Shown: in pieces, positions 23,531-36,130 of the stretch
Position numbering within the stretch: position 1 is the stretch's first letter
Layout: every line of letters begins with the position of its first letter
DNA from: Siphonodentalium dalli
Lineage: Eukaryota; Mollusca; Scaphopoda; Gadilida; Siphonodentaliidae
DNA: 64,000 nt
Assembly: GCA_032622095.1 (NCBI GenBank)
Contig: CP136066.1
Coordinates: forward strand, 151,792,224 to 151,856,223
Reading direction: 5' to 3'
Notes under the pieces: generated by a model
Seen by the model: the letters and a program-made list of their open reading frames with translations, nothing else
Told to the model about the DNA's origin: nothing
Databases searched by the model: none
Position numbers and translations under genes: made by a program

Positions 23531-24408
23531 TAGCTCAACTTGGAAAGGGAATAATTTCATGTGTTATAGTCATTGGAGTGATTAGGAATGTGTTAAGTTG
23601 AAAGGCCTATAGTTATGCAAAGAGTAAAATTCAAGATGCTGGCAGCCATGTTTTTTTGCCGAATTACCCCAAAAAGACTCTCTCATTTACATGTCATTTT
23701 TAACATCCATCACAAATTTCATGATGATCCGACAAAAGATACCACCTGTGGCCAGTGTCAAAAAAATTTAGTCATGTAAAGAGTAAAATCCAAGATGGCT
23801 GCTGGCGGCCATGTTTTCATAATGATCAGACGAACAGTACGACCTGTAGCCCGTGCTTAATGGATTGAATTTTGAAATCCAAGATGGGGGTTAGATGGCC
23901 ACTGGTGGCCATGTTTTTTCCCCCGAATGACCCCAAAATGACTCGTTCCCATCTACATGTCATTGTTAACATCCATCACAAATTTCATTATGATCCGACC
24001 AAAGGTATACGACCTGTAGCCCCTGACAAACAATTTAGTCATGCAAAGAGTAAAATCCAAGATGGCTGCTGGTGGCCATGTTTTTTGGCCGAACGACCCC
24101 AAAATGACTCGTTCTCATCTACATGTAAATATTAACATCCATGATAAATTTCATGATGATCAGACGAACGGTAGGACCTGTAGCCCGTGCTAATGGATTG
24201 AATTTTGAAATCCAAGATGGGGGTTAGATGTTTTTTCCCCGAATGACCCCAAAATGACTTGTTCCCATCTACATGTCAACAGCTATGACAAATTTTATAA
24301 TGATCCGACCAAAGGTACGACCTGTAGCCCGTGCTAAAGGAAATTGTTGACGCACCACGCACACACACACGGACGACAAAGCCATGGCAATAGCTTAAAG
24401 TTGAGCTA
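23531..24408. repeat. Internally repeated element with TAGCTCAACTT ends
   Basis: About five diverged units containing AAATCCAAGATGG, GGCCATGTTTTTT, CCCCAAAATGACTCGTTC, TACATGTCA, AAATTTCATGATGATC and GACCTGTAGCCCGTGC. The two edges carry TAGCTCAACTT and AAGTTGAGCTA in inverted order, with CACACACACGGACGACAAAG before the right edge. A lone unit sits at 59325-59405. The open frames across it are not genes. Confidence 0.7.
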
Positions 24409-24411
24409 AAA

Positions 24412-25790
24412 AGCGCAAACTTGTGATTTTTTTTGGTGGGGGGGGGGCGGGGGTCATGCAGTTAGAAATTCCAAGGTGGAACACCCCCTCACGAAGACCC
24501 CGTCACTAACCACGCCCCTCCCCGTGCACTCATTTTAGCACTGTGACTCTGAATTATTGCTATTCTCACTCACAAAATTGGGCCTTAATGCTTAACACAT
24601 CGTGATTGACTATATGTATACATGCTTTATTCGACCAAACCTTCTTGAAGTCACGTCTCACGTGCTTCTGATTTTGGATTCTAGAGTGCCCCGCCGTGCT
24701 AACTCATGATTCACGGAACCAAGTGGCTATGTATACCATGCACCCTGATAAGGGGCCATCAAACTGTCAATGTCAATACGCCATTCTACATATAGGCCAT
24801 GCGTTTGAATGTTATGTATAATAACGATCACGGTAATCATTACCACAACCAGTTTGTATTACATGCATGCAAATATCTGAGATATTTCCACTTTGCCAAA
24901 ACGCAGGTCGGATAACATATTTATTTAAGTTATAACGGAACGACAAGGACTTCTTTAATGGAACAACAAGGACTTCTTTAATGGAACGACAAGGACAATT
25001 ATGAATGCCCAGGTGAGTACTATTTATTTTTTACAATAATCATTTAATATGAAGTTAAATTCGCTCTGCATTCCGAAATGACGTTGTCGAAAAAACAAAT
25101 GTATATTGGTAGTTCTGCCAAAATGTCATAAAAAAATCATGGCACTCTTTTTGTATATATATATATACTTTAGAATGACATTCTATAAATTAACCACTTT
25201 AACGAACACATCTTATAGACGAGTGGGTGCTTGAAAACAATCACCCCCGAATAAGTTAGATAATAGTATAGTTATAGATATATAGTAATATACATGTAGT
25301 AAAACGATATCTACCAATCATGTTTACCAACATTAATTCGCTGTCAAACACGAATTATTATCACAAGTTAACTAACTCCTAAAGTTGCGGGATTTGATGC
25401 AGATCATGCATGTCAGCTGACGGATAAATGTTGGTAGTTATTGGTATAAACAATTACAAAATACAAATGTGTCTGCCACAAACTATAATTGAAAGCGTGC
25501 ACGTGCGTTTTGGGGCCAAAATGACAGTCGGTGCGTAATTAAGGAACTCAAAACTCGGTAGCGATCTTTCCCGAGAAAAGGGGTACGAGGGACAACACGT
25601 GTACTGAATGCTTGTCCCATTTGATGCATTGCGGAAGTGACAATTAACTGTGCCACGTGCACGTGTTCGATGGTCTTTGAACTAATTGCAAAGGTGCTTC
25701 ACATTCATGGAATATATATGTCACGTGACTTAACTGCAATTGAAATTAGCACTGTTGAACCCGGATCCCGACATTACCGTCACATTGTTA
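24412..25790. other. Intergenic DNA
   Basis: Has a G-rich run (24434-24455) and a triple AACGACAAGGACTTC-like repeat (24940-24990). No gene was seen. Confidence 0.45.
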
Positions 25791-25793
25791 TTG

Positions 25794-27240
25794 TCCCCCG
25801 ATTTTTTTTTTTCGGGGGACTATTAAAATAGCCGGTGTCCGTCCACGCGTCCGTCCGTCCGAGGTTTCCGAATGATAACTTTAGTTAGAGTACACCAAAT
25901 TAAATTAAATTTGGTATGTGGGTTTACTAGCAGAAAAGACAGGTCAAGTTCGAATTCTGGTTCCGTCCGCCAATTTTCACCAGAGTTTTCGACTTAGAAT
26001 TTGACCGTCTGTTAACATTTTTGGTTTCCGACCGATAACTCCAGTTTGGATTATTTGATCTGAACCAAAGTTGGTATGTGTCTTTCCCAGCTCAAGATAC
26101 AGGCCAAGTTCGAATATGGGTTCCGTCCAATTATTTTTACATGAGTTACGGCCCTTTTTCGACTTAGAATTTGACCGTCTGTTAACATTTTTGGTTTCCG
26201 ACCGATAACTCCAGTTTGAATTATTTGATCTGAACCAAAGTTGGTATGTGTCTTTCTCCCAGCAAAACACAGGTCAAGTTCGAATTCGGGTTCCGCCCGC
26301 CAATTTTCACCAGAGTTATGTCCCTTTTTGGCTCAGAATTGTTGCAAATTTGAGGTTTCCGGATGATAACTTTAGTAAATGTTTACTGAATGAAATTAAA
26401 TTTGGTATGTATGTTTCCCTATTACGGTACTGCACTCATCACTGAATCCTAGTTTTGACAAAATAATACAGAGTTTTTAAACACAACCTGTTCCGATGAT
26501 TTTTACTAAAGTGACATTGTTTCGACTTAGAATTTGACCGTCTGTTAACATTTTTGGTTTCCGACCGATAACTCCAGTTTGGATTATTTGATCTGAACCA
26601 AAGTTGGTAGGTGTCTTTCTCCCAGAAAAACACAGGTCAAGTTCGAATTCAGGTTCCGCCCGCCAATTTTCACCAGAGTTATGTCCTTTTTTACTTAGAA
26701 TTTTTGCCAATTTGAGGTTTCCGGATGATAACTTTAGTAAATGTGTACTGAATGAAATTAAATTTTGTATGTAGGTTTACTAGCACTAAAGACAGGTTTT
26801 TATGCGCAAACAATGGTCGTATCAAGCCGACGCTCAGAGGCGGACATGAGGTCTACCGACCTTTTATTCGACTTGGAATCCTGTCAATTTCTGGTTTCCG
26901 GATGATAACTTCAGTTTGTGTGAACTTATCTGAACCAAATTTGGAATGTCCTTTTTATCAGCTCGAAATACAGGTAAAGTTCAAAAATGGGTTTGCTCCG
27001 ACAATTTTTGCGAGAGTTATGGCACTTTTTTTTACTTAAAATATTGTAATTTTCTGGTTTCCGGATGAAAACTTCAGTTTGTGTGATCATATCTAAACCA
27101 AATTTGGTATGTGAATTTACCAGCCCTATATACAGATCAAGTTCGAATATGGGTACAATCTGCCCATTTTTGCTAGAGTTATGGCCATTTTTCGACTTTG
27201 AATCCTGTCAATTTCTGGGTTACAAATAACACAGCCAGCA
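25794..27240 (+). repeat. ~160-bp unit array, forward
   Basis: Eight units of about 160-175 bp (one of 202) at 25863, 26033, 26193, 26354, 26556, 26716, 26893 and 27056. Each has GGTTTCCGGATGATAACT, a TGAACCAAATTTGGTATG motif, ACAGGTCAAGTTCGAAT and a TTTTCGACTTAGAAT motif. The left edge is a perfect hairpin, GTCCCCCGA with TCGGGGGAC around a T run, then TATTAAAATAG and a TCCGTCCGTCC run. Related arrays in reverse lie at 29490-30070 and 42600-43010. Function unknown; probably a Helentron-like or other dispersed element. Confidence 0.8.
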
Positions 27241-29489
27241 TTAATGAAGGTAAAATTAACAAATTATAAAAGGCCGCTCAGCCACAGTGTTCCCCGAACC
27301 GGTGGCTTCATTTGGAGCGGAGGCTTTGTAGAAGTATACTATATGGATAAGACACTTGTGCATTGTCTCATTAATGACATGCATACAAATAACCAAATCT
27401 TAAAAAAAACTCTTAAAGTCAAAATATAACCTCAAATTGGCACAAACTGACGAAAATTACAAGAAAAATAGAATATTCTAAGTCGGAAAGCCCATAACTC
27501 TTGAGAAAAATCATCGGATCAAACAGGGGGGGGGGGTATGCAAAAACATTCTGTATATAAGGCCGGGGTGGGTGGGTGGTCCAGAGGCGGAAAAAATTGT
27601 GCTTGTAAATTTTTTCTGAAATGTGTTTTTTTTCCGAACAATTTACAAGTACTGACCATGTAATGTTGTTTGTAAGCATGTTAGTACCATGTTTGTTGGT
27701 ATAGGGCTATATAGGCAGCTATAGTGACTCTTTAGCCCAGATTTAGCAGCATTCTGGATTTCACAGTGGACCACCGTAATAGTGTTCAGGAAACTTATGA
27801 TCAACGGAAGAAATATTTAGTAACAAAATTAATATATTACCCAGTTGTATTACCTGAATAAAAGTAATAAAACCAAAAAACTGGCTCACAAATTGGATAC
27901 TACATGGTGAATACTCAATGATGACTAAATATCATTAAGTTGATTAACCTTATTGTTGCATAACAGGAAATTGAAAAGGCCAAAAGGGCCCCTACCTCAT
28001 AAATTTCTAATGTCTGAAATACTGTCTTGTTCTGGCATGTAATCAAATGCATTCCTTCTGGTTATTTCTCAACTTGAATGATTGCAAGCAATGTTAATTT
28101 GCAACAATTATCCAAATAAAACTGAATTGGTTATGATGAATGACCATTACTGTTTACTGCTCAGACAATCCCAATTGAAGGTGACGCTATTCTCATTGAA
28201 TTTCCGAACTTCATCTTGGAGCTTTACTGCTCAACAAGACTAAACTAAAATACTAATTGTACACTGTTATCACTTGCAAATAGATGAACTGAAATAATGT
28301 GATGCATACAGATGCATTGAGAAATGAAAGTCTTCAAAGTTCAAGAATAAATCTGACTGAGACTATACTGCACAAATGCACATACAAATATTTAAAATCC
28401 ATAGCAACTGAAGCTCCACTAAAACTCAATAGTTCTTGAACATTTGATAACATTTAGGTCCACACATTCTATTCGCCTTTATTGATATGGTTACGGTAGT
28501 CAAAAGCAGTCATGTTGTGAGCCACAATTATTAATCCATTATGGATTTACTAGACATATGTAATATTATTAAAATTGGCATTATGGTTATAAAGTCATCT
28601 AAATGATCTGTACAAGTTACACTACAACTAGGTATACTGACCCAATGTATTACTGAATTATGATAAGGCTGGTGCATTCAATGCAACAGATAAAATTATA
28701 TCTAATTTTGTAGAAAACCAAAAAATTAAGCCAGGCCTACAAAGTAGATAATGTTGATCATGAGTTGCTATAGTGGAGATTCAGTCTTCAAGAATGTTTG
28801 TACCAACGGACACACGGACGGCTCGAGACTTCAGCTATATATACCCGCCGACTGATATTGGGGGGTATAATAACCATACATCTATGTGTATACCTAACCA
28901 AAAACAATTCCCCTCCCCCACCCCACCCCGGTGGATAAGACTAGACAGAGTAAAGAGTTCTTGGTCATGCAGAAATAATTGTGGAACCCCTGACCTATTT
29001 ACCACCATTTAGACTGGCCAGTGTTCTCTGTCAGACACAACACACTCGATATATTAAGGCTATAATGGGGTCTAGGGCGATTTGTGACATATAGTGTACC
29101 TACACAATGCTTTATTATTGTTGTTAGATAGTGAAAACACCAGTAAACACCTGGAAATACAGTTTATTTTTCGTTTTTCTGATCTGTGTTCACCAATTAA
29201 GTATGCTACTGCTTGAATCTTAATGGTACACAACAAGAGTTAAAATTTGCACCCAAAAAAGACAGTGGAATGGGATTGAAAGGCAGTTAACACAGTTATT
29301 GAATAACAGCTAAAAAAAACTCTGAAATTTTGATAAAAACATGAGAAAGGGGGGTGGGTCCCCAAAATTTTGGAGGAATTTTTTTTTTGCACAAATGGGG
29401 TGGTGGGATTGGGGTCGGAAAAAAACTTTTTGGGCCCTATATGTGCAATTTTTTTCCAGACCCCCCCCCCCCCCCCTGGATCAAACTAG
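27241..29489. other. DNA between the inverted ~160-bp arrays
   Basis: AT-rich, with a G run at 27527-27536, a second G/C-run block at 29345-29476 and a CGGACACACGGACGG piece near 28806. No ORF with homology. Confidence 0.45.
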
Positions 29490-30070
29490 AACTTGACCTG
29501 TATCTTGATATGACTGATCCACATAAAAACGGTATTTGCAATTAAAGGATCCAAACTTGAGATATCATCCGGAAACCAAAAAAGTGAGAAATGTTCTAAG
29601 TAAAACAAGTCGAAAAAGGACCACAACTCTTGCAAAAATGGGCGGAGCATACCCATATTCGAACTTGACCTGTACATAGGGCTGATAAACTCACATACCA
29701 AATTTGGTTCAGATATGATCACACAAACTGAAGTTATCATCCGGAAACCAGAAAATTACAAGATTGTAAGAAAATAAAGGGCCATTACTCTCGCGAAAAA
29801 GGGCGGAGCAAACCCATATTCGAACTTGACCTGTATTTTGGTCTGATAAACTCACCTATGAAATTTGCTTTTGATCTAATAACCGAAACTAAAGTTTTCA
29901 TCTGGAAACCATTTACGGATGGGTGCACGCACAGACGGACGCACACACGCACAGGCTGATTATAATAGTCCTCCGAACCCGTTGGGTCGGCGGACAAAAA
30001 AGGCCACAACTCTCGCAAAAATGGGCAGAGCAAACCCATAAAGTTATCATCTGGAAACCATTTCCGGACG
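29490..30070 (-). repeat. ~160-bp unit array, reverse
   Basis: The same unit as 25794-27240 on the opposite strand (ATCATCCGGAAACCA, ATATTCGAACTTGACCTGTA, AACTCACATACCAAATTTGG). The end at 29950-29995 again shows TTATAATAGTC and a GTCCTCCGA...TCGGCGGAC hairpin. A short extra half unit follows to about 30070. Confidence 0.8.
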
Positions 30071-30289
30071 CAAGGACGGACCACGGGAGCTTGGAATTTG
30101 GTCAAAACCCCCCTTTTATTGGCGGAACCACTGCCCTGGACCATAGGTCACGGAAGGTCACTGGTTAGATTGTTCTTAAATTTAGTATCGGCTTTAGGGT
30201 CCTTGTTTTGCATGTTATTGCGGTATTTCAAACGTCAACTGTTTTTATGTGTATACCCATATCATATATGGTATGGTACACATGGTGTC

Positions 30290-30500
30290 GACGTCCGGAT
30301 TGACCACTTCGTTGTTCGTCCATCTCCATGTCTGTCTGTCCGTCCATATATTTTGACACTTTATGCACAATGCTATAACTCAAACATATGTTCTATCCAA
30401 TCGGAACCAATTTTGTATATGAGTTTCCCAGCCCAAAATACAGATCGAGTTTGAATATCGGTTTGATCCGATTTATTTTAAAGGAGTTATGGCCCTTTTT
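30290..30500 (+). repeat. Single related ~160-bp unit
   Basis: GTCCATCTCCATGTCTGTC then TCCGTCCATATATTTTGAC, AACCAATTTTGTATATGAG, CAAAATACAGATCGAGTTTG, then GGAGTTATGGCCCTTTTTCG. The same order of motifs as the arrays, in one copy. Confidence 0.65.
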
Positions 30501-32272
30501 CGAAAAATAATATATGAATTATTTTTAGATTGAACTTCTTGCTCAATTTAACAACAACAAAATTATTTAAAACAAAAACATTTATCATGAAAAAAAAATT
30601 ACTGAGACTCATTTAAACATCTTCTCGAGAACCATCAAGCTGATTAATCTGACATGGTGTGAAAGGGCCTTGGGTTGTAGTTATTCAGATTGTTAAAATG
30701 TGCCCGACCTGTCAAAAAGTACCAGAGCTAGTGTCACACTTTCCAAGTGACCAACAGGTGAGGGGGAGGGGGGGGTCACACCTTCTAGGCACCCCTGATC
30801 CATACCATCACACTCTCCCACTCCTGGCCCAACCACAAATCCTTGTCAAAGTTATACTTTCTTCTTGTTTTGAGAACAATACCCACAATTACTTGACCAA
30901 ATAATTTTTAAGATTTAATGTTATCTGACAATTGAATAAACAAAGGTTCCACAGAGCATGGATACTATTGTTTATCTAAGGGTGCTCTATTAGCAACTGC
31001 ACCACTTAGTCAGGTGAATTTATTTAACTAGAACAATGGAGCTCTACTGTTAGTCCATTCCATGTCTTTTAACCTTTTCCATTATATATTAATTTGATAT
31101 ATGTCACATGGCCATTTGCAACAACATAAATAGAACTGCTTACACTATGATAGTGGTGACAGGCTTTTTGATGTTATATTAACCCTTCTCTTTTGATCCA
31201 TAAATTTCATAGGGCCTAAGAAAATAGTACCGATATTGCAAACTACATGTATACCTTTAATGTCTTAGCGTAAAGTTTCCTACATGCACATTTTCGTCGC
31301 ATTTTAATCACCGCATTCTATTTGTAAACATGCACTTTATCCCATTATATTTATCTCATTACATCACATTTATTGTTGTATTCAAACAGTACGTCATAAT
31401 TATTAATATCGTTTTACATATTTTCATGTTAAAGCCAGTAATTTAATTTTTCGTATTTAGTCCACAGGGGCATATTGTTAAAAACTAGTAAAAATATAAA
31501 TAAAAAAATATAAAGTTAAAACGAGTGCGCCAATTAAAAAAACGCATCACTATAGATAGCGTGCATTACAAGGGAGACCACAGAATATAATGGCCATAAT
31601 TCACAAATGCCTAAACCGATTCCAACACCAATCGATCAAGTAAACGCTATATTTTCCAGGTATGGTACACAATTCTAGGATTGTTCGAAACTGTTCGAAA
31701 ACATATAAAGCATACACAGAATAAAACATTCATTGACAGCACTGCCACCTGTCATGGGTACCACTTTGCTATACAAGAGAAAATATACCTTAAAGTTCAA
31801 ACTCAATATTTATCAATAAAAAAACCCACCTTTTGTAAAAAACTGCTTTCTCCATTGACTGATTGACAAATCTAATGCTAATCTACACAAATCAATTGCG
31901 TATTTGAATCCATTGAAGTTGCCACTTTTTCATATATTTAACGATAATTATGAAGCGATCGACTTCACAAATTAATATAACTTAAAATATTATAACACAA
32001 AATCCGCGGAATGCTATGTATATAATGCCAGTTTAACTAGTCAACAATCAGTGCACGCTCGCCAATAGGTCATTTAGTTCATTTTCAATGCAAATATGAT
32101 TTGAAATTATTGCTGAAATACAGGAAAAGAGTTTTTATCGTCAGTATACCAAATGAATGGAACATTTGACAAATTTTAAATATGATTATATGAGTATTTA
32201 AGAAATGTTCTAATTTTGATATTTGGTTAATACTTAAGTGGGACAGATTCTTAATTGTATTTTCATAATTTC
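30501..32272. other. Region upstream of the transposase ORF
   Basis: AT-rich with a short G run (30760-30775). It should hold the promoter and any 5' exon of the transposase gene; neither was identified. No terminal repeat of an EnSpm element was found. Confidence 0.4.
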
Positions 32273-32289
32273 AGAAAGAAAAAACGAAA

Positions 32290-35019
32290 ATGGACAATGA
32301 GCAACCTGAACAATTACCTGCTTCGAAACGTGTTCGGAAATCTGGCTCACAATATAAAACTTATCTCAAGCACCAGTTTTCATTCCACCAGGCACCTGAA
32401 CATTTAAAATCTGATGTAGACAATTTATTGAAGCAAGCCCAGTCCACTGATGGAGGTATTAATGAGACTGGAATCTGCGAAGAAGGAGATTATTTATCAC
32501 AAGTTACCTGTGAATTACATACTTCAGAAACCACACTGACCTGCACTGATGATAACACTATATGTACGAACGTTGCCAATGTTGATGGATGTTTGGATGC
32601 TGCCGATTTGGAAACTAATTCAGATGGAGATTCAGACATTGAGTTGGAGTTTGATGAATCCAAGTTTGAGCATGAAGCTGTTCTCTTGAATAGTGAATGT
32701 GAGCCAGATTCAACGCCTCATGCTGCTGAATATGATTCAGAAGAAACATTTGAGCATAGTCCACTCTACCACCAGTCACAAATTACTCTCGGGGAAAGTG
32801 TGCTATCGATAATGTCATATGCTCTAAAGTACAATCTTACAAGTGAAGCACTCACAGATTTGATTGATTTGGTTGAGATGCACTGTGGCTTTCCCAACTT
32901 ACTCCCAGAGTCTGCATATCATTTGAAAAAATGGTTTCGACACTTGAAAATGACTAACAAAAAACATTTCTACTGTAACAACTGTCTGAAACCCGTACTG
33001 AGTGAAACAGGCAGTTGTGATAATTCTAAATGTTCTGCTAAATCAAAATCAAGCAGCGGTAACAGCTTTTTTGTAGAAGTTTCTTTGATAGACCAAGTGA
33101 AGGAACTTTTCTCAAAACAACAATTTCGTGAAAAGGTCCATCTATCAACTGAGACACAAGGCAATACTTGTTTGAAAGATATATGTGATGGCAGCCATTA
33201 CAAATATATTAAAACTTCACAGAACATGACAGAAAATGACTTTACTCTAACTTGGAACACTGATGGTGTCCCACTGTTTAAAAGTTCAAAAGTATCAATG
33301 TGGCCACTATTTTTCATTTTGAACGAATTACCATTTAAAATAAGACGCAAACCGGAAAATCTTATACTTGCCGGATTGTGGATCGGCCCAAAAAAGCCAG
33401 TGATGTCTACATTCTTAAAACCATTCATGACAGATTTGAAAACATTAGAAAATGGTGTTGAAGTTTCCAAAGAAAATGGAGAAATTATCAAGGTTCGAGG
33501 ATTCCTCTTGTGTGGTACCGCGGATCTCCCAGCTAAATGTCTTGTCAATAATATGATGCAGTATAATGGGGATTCCAGCTGTCCTCAGTGCTTACAAAAG
33601 GGAATGACTGCGTCATCGGGGAAAGGGTATGCTCACGTATTCCCTTTTCAATTTGAGGGACCCACATTACCAAAGAGGACACACGATGAGTGTGTGAACA
33701 TAGCTGGCAAATTCGTTGCCACAAGCAAAAAGAAGCATGATAATGGTATCAAGGGTCCTTGTGTATTGACTGATCTACCAGCATATGATTTCGTCAAAGG
33801 CGACTGCATTGATTATATGCACTGTGTCCTTCTTGGTGTTACAAAACGTTTATTAACATTATGGTTTTCAAGAGATTTTGCAAAAGAATCTTTTTCACAT
33901 TTCAGCAGCATGGAGCGTGTCAGTGATCGGCTAACCAGTATAAAACCTCCATCTTTCATCAAACGTGCACCACGCAGATTGTGTGACCTGAAATTTTGGA
34001 AGGCCTCTGAATATAAGGCATTTCTGTTGTTTTATGGGCCAGTAGTTATGAGAGATGTGTTGAGCCAACCGTTGTATAGCCACTTCTTACTTCTCAGCGA
34101 AGCCATATATATATTTCTGAAAGATTCTATTGAAGTATTTGAAATTGGCTATGCAGAGGATCTCATGGAACAGTTTGTTGCATTATACCCATCACTATAC
34201 AATCCTAAATTTATGACTCTGAACATTCATCTGCTTTTGCACTTGGCTGAAAATGTCAGACGGCTTGGTCCCTTATGGGCATACTCTTGTTTCCCTTTTG
34301 AAGATTCAAATGGATTTCTTCTGAAGTTAATAAAAGGAACGCAATGTGTGTATTCACAGTTAATGGACACAGTTTCAATTATACATGGCTTATTATACTT
34401 GCAGAAATCGTTTACTGTTGTCAATACAATGAGCAAGTTCAATATGTTCATGAAAAAAATCAAAGGCAATGAATCACTGAATAAGACAAAGCTGTTGGAT
34501 TCAGTTTATGCACTTGGGCGCATCACTTCTATTGATAGTGATAGACTCTCCACAGATGTTCAAATCGCTTTGGCTCAGTATACTGGCTGTGCTACTGAGT
34601 GCAAAGTTGGTATGTTCAAACGACTGTATCAACATGGGAAGACCATTCATTCCCGTGACTACTCAAGAGTTACAGTAAGGAACAACTATACCGTGACTTA
34701 CAAAAGTGGAGATGATAATTGCTTTGGGTTGATTGAACATTTCATCATCTATATTGACCCATCATCACAAAAACATATTTTGGCACTTATTACCAAGATA
34801 GAGCCCAAGGAGGATAAACTGTTTCCATACAACGAAATAACAGAAAAATACCAAGCGTCACATATAAATGTACTCAGCTGTCCACTTCATTCTTCTGTGT
34901 CAGAGAAAATTGCTATTAATGTGTCAACCATAGGACATACATGTGTCTACTTAGATTCAGGAGACACCGACAACACTGTTTTTGTGTGCTCACCCCCAAA
35001 TCGAGTGGAACTTGAGTAA
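32290..35019 (+). CDS. CACTA/EnSpm-type transposase (Tnp2-like), intact
   Basis: A single open frame of 909 residues. An acidic N-terminal part (about 100-155) is followed by a possible zinc ribbon (C229, C232, C243, C248), then a catalytic-type region. This has NTDGVPLFKSSK (D325) with a following ILAGLWIGPKKPV, a CPQC at 431-434, DCIDYMHCVLLGVTK (D508), and SCFPFEDSNG (E671). The last two match the DxMHxxxLGV and FxFE motifs of Tnp2/Transposase_21 proteins, so D325, D508 and E671 are candidate metal-binding residues. A splice acceptor (TTTCAG at 32269-32274) lies 15 nt before the AUG, so a 5' non-coding exon is likely. There are no stops or frameshifts. It could be a recent transposon or a domesticated gene; no flanking terminal repeats were found. 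Confidence 0.65.
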   Translation: MDNEQPEQLPASKRVRKSGSQYKTYLKHQFSFHQAPEHLKSDVDNLLKQAQSTDGGINETGICEEGDYLSQVTCELHTSETTLTCTDDNTICTNVANVDGCLDAADLETNSDGDSDIELEFDESKFEHEAVLLNSECEPDSTPHAAEYDSEETFEHSPLYHQSQITLGESVLSIMSYALKYNLTSEALTDLIDLVEMHCGFPNLLPESAYHLKKWFRHLKMTNKKHFYCNNCLKPVLSETGSCDNSKCSAKSKSSSGNSFFVEVSLIDQVKELFSKQQFREKVHLSTETQGNTCLKDICDGSHYKYIKTSQNMTENDFTLTWNTDGVPLFKSSKVSMWPLFFILNELPFKIRRKPENLILAGLWIGPKKPVMSTFLKPFMTDLKTLENGVEVSKENGEIIKVRGFLLCGTADLPAKCLVNNMMQYNGDSSCPQCLQKGMTASSGKGYAHVFPFQFEGPTLPKRTHDECVNIAGKFVATSKKKHDNGIKGPCVLTDLPAYDFVKGDCIDYMHCVLLGVTKRLLTLWFSRDFAKESFSHFSSMERVSDRLTSIKPPSFIKRAPRRLCDLKFWKASEYKAFLLFYGPVVMRDVLSQPLYSHFLLLSEAIYIFLKDSIEVFEIGYAEDLMEQFVALYPSLYNPKFMTLNIHLLLHLAENVRRLGPLWAYSCFPFEDSNGFLLKLIKGTQCVYSQLMDTVSIIHGLLYLQKSFTVVNTMSKFNMFMKKIKGNESLNKTKLLDSVYALGRITSIDSDRLSTDVQIALAQYTGCATECKVGMFKRLYQHGKTIHSRDYSRVTVRNNYTVTYKSGDDNCFGLIEHFIIYIDPSSQKHILALITKIEPKEDKLFPYNEITEKYQASHINVLSCPLHSSVSEKIAINVSTIGHTCVYLDSGDTDNTVFVCSPPNRVELE

Positions 35020-35243
35020 ACTGTTAACATTCTCCTCATCTCATGTAATTTTATGTACCATATCTCATCATATTTGCGCCAATTGCATGGGTTAAATTAA
35101 TATTTCATGTAATTATAGGTACTATATTTGACTATACCATGACAACGAACTATGATAGTGCCATATACTATATATATGCTATCCATATAATTAAATAAAA
35201 TTCGCCCACGGAATTAGACGAGCTGAGGAGAATGTTAGCATGA
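35020..35243. repeat. Inverted repeat in the 3' flank of the transposase
   Basis: TAACATTCTCCTCA just after the stop returns as TGAGGAGAATGTTA at about 35224-35238, with partial matches outside it. It may be a small MITE or a 3'-UTR hairpin. Confidence 0.5.
35194..35199 (+). terminator. Polyadenylation signal candidate
   Basis: AATAAA about 175 nt after the transposase stop codon. Position is plausible, but the motif is common in such AT-rich DNA. Confidence 0.35.
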
Positions 35244-35437
35244 ATTAAAATGTTATTCGCTAAATTAACAACATGTACAAATCTTTTATGCATTTCAGTT
35301 GACAAAAATGTCACCTCCTCAATGCTATAACATTACCTTATATAATAGATACATGTTTGCCCATTATAGTTACCACAAAGAATAACACTGAGTGGCAGGC
35401 CCATTTTATTCTGGAAACTAAGTTTCCCTACTTTTTA

Positions 35438-35561
35438 TTAAAGAGGCACTAAGAATTCATAACTCATTTTTAAATTACTGTATTTTATGATTCACTGAAC
35501 CTAAATATGTCTTCTTATCACAATAATTAAAATTTGAGTTACAAAGTCTTAGTGCCTCTTT
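35438..35561. mobile_element. 124-bp MITE with GAGGCACTAAG ends
   Basis: TTAAAGAGGCACTAAGA at the left and TCTTAGTGCCTCTTT at the right. The arms extend to about 27 bp of match (TAACTCA-AATTT). CACTA is in the end repeat, but not at its outer edge, so relation to the nearby CACTA-type transposase is open. Confidence 0.7.
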
Positions 35562-36130
35562 GCTAGAATTGTGGGACATGTGTGTCTGTAACAGATATCA
35601 TAATTAACAGTCTTTTACTGTCAATTTCTAATGGTGTCCATGTTTAGGACAAATTGTGACACTACAATACATGTACAATTTTAAGAGTGTGAAATCTTGT
35701 AATTAGGCCAAATGAGGAACTTCCCTTTATAGTGTCACAATTTTTTTTTAAATATTCTGATTGTGGTTTATAAATGTTTCCTAGATCAATACATGTGAGT
35801 GACAATAAGTTGATTTAATATAATATACTTGTACTTTTGTGACCAGCTGATGAAGTACATACAGGATAATACTCGACAAATTAAGAGCGTGATTAAGATT
35901 TTGATAGGTAGGCATTCATTGCAAGGAACTGATGTTATACAAGTCCCTCTATTTTCTGTATTGGTCATTATCCGATTGTATCTGCTTGCAAGCCACATAT
36001 ACAATGTATATATTACATATATATATATAGTGACACCTTTTACAATTCAGTACATGTTGGACACTCTTTTTTTCTATTTGTAGTTATTTCCACATACTAG
36101 TAATTGTTATATCATTGGGAAGCATGATTG

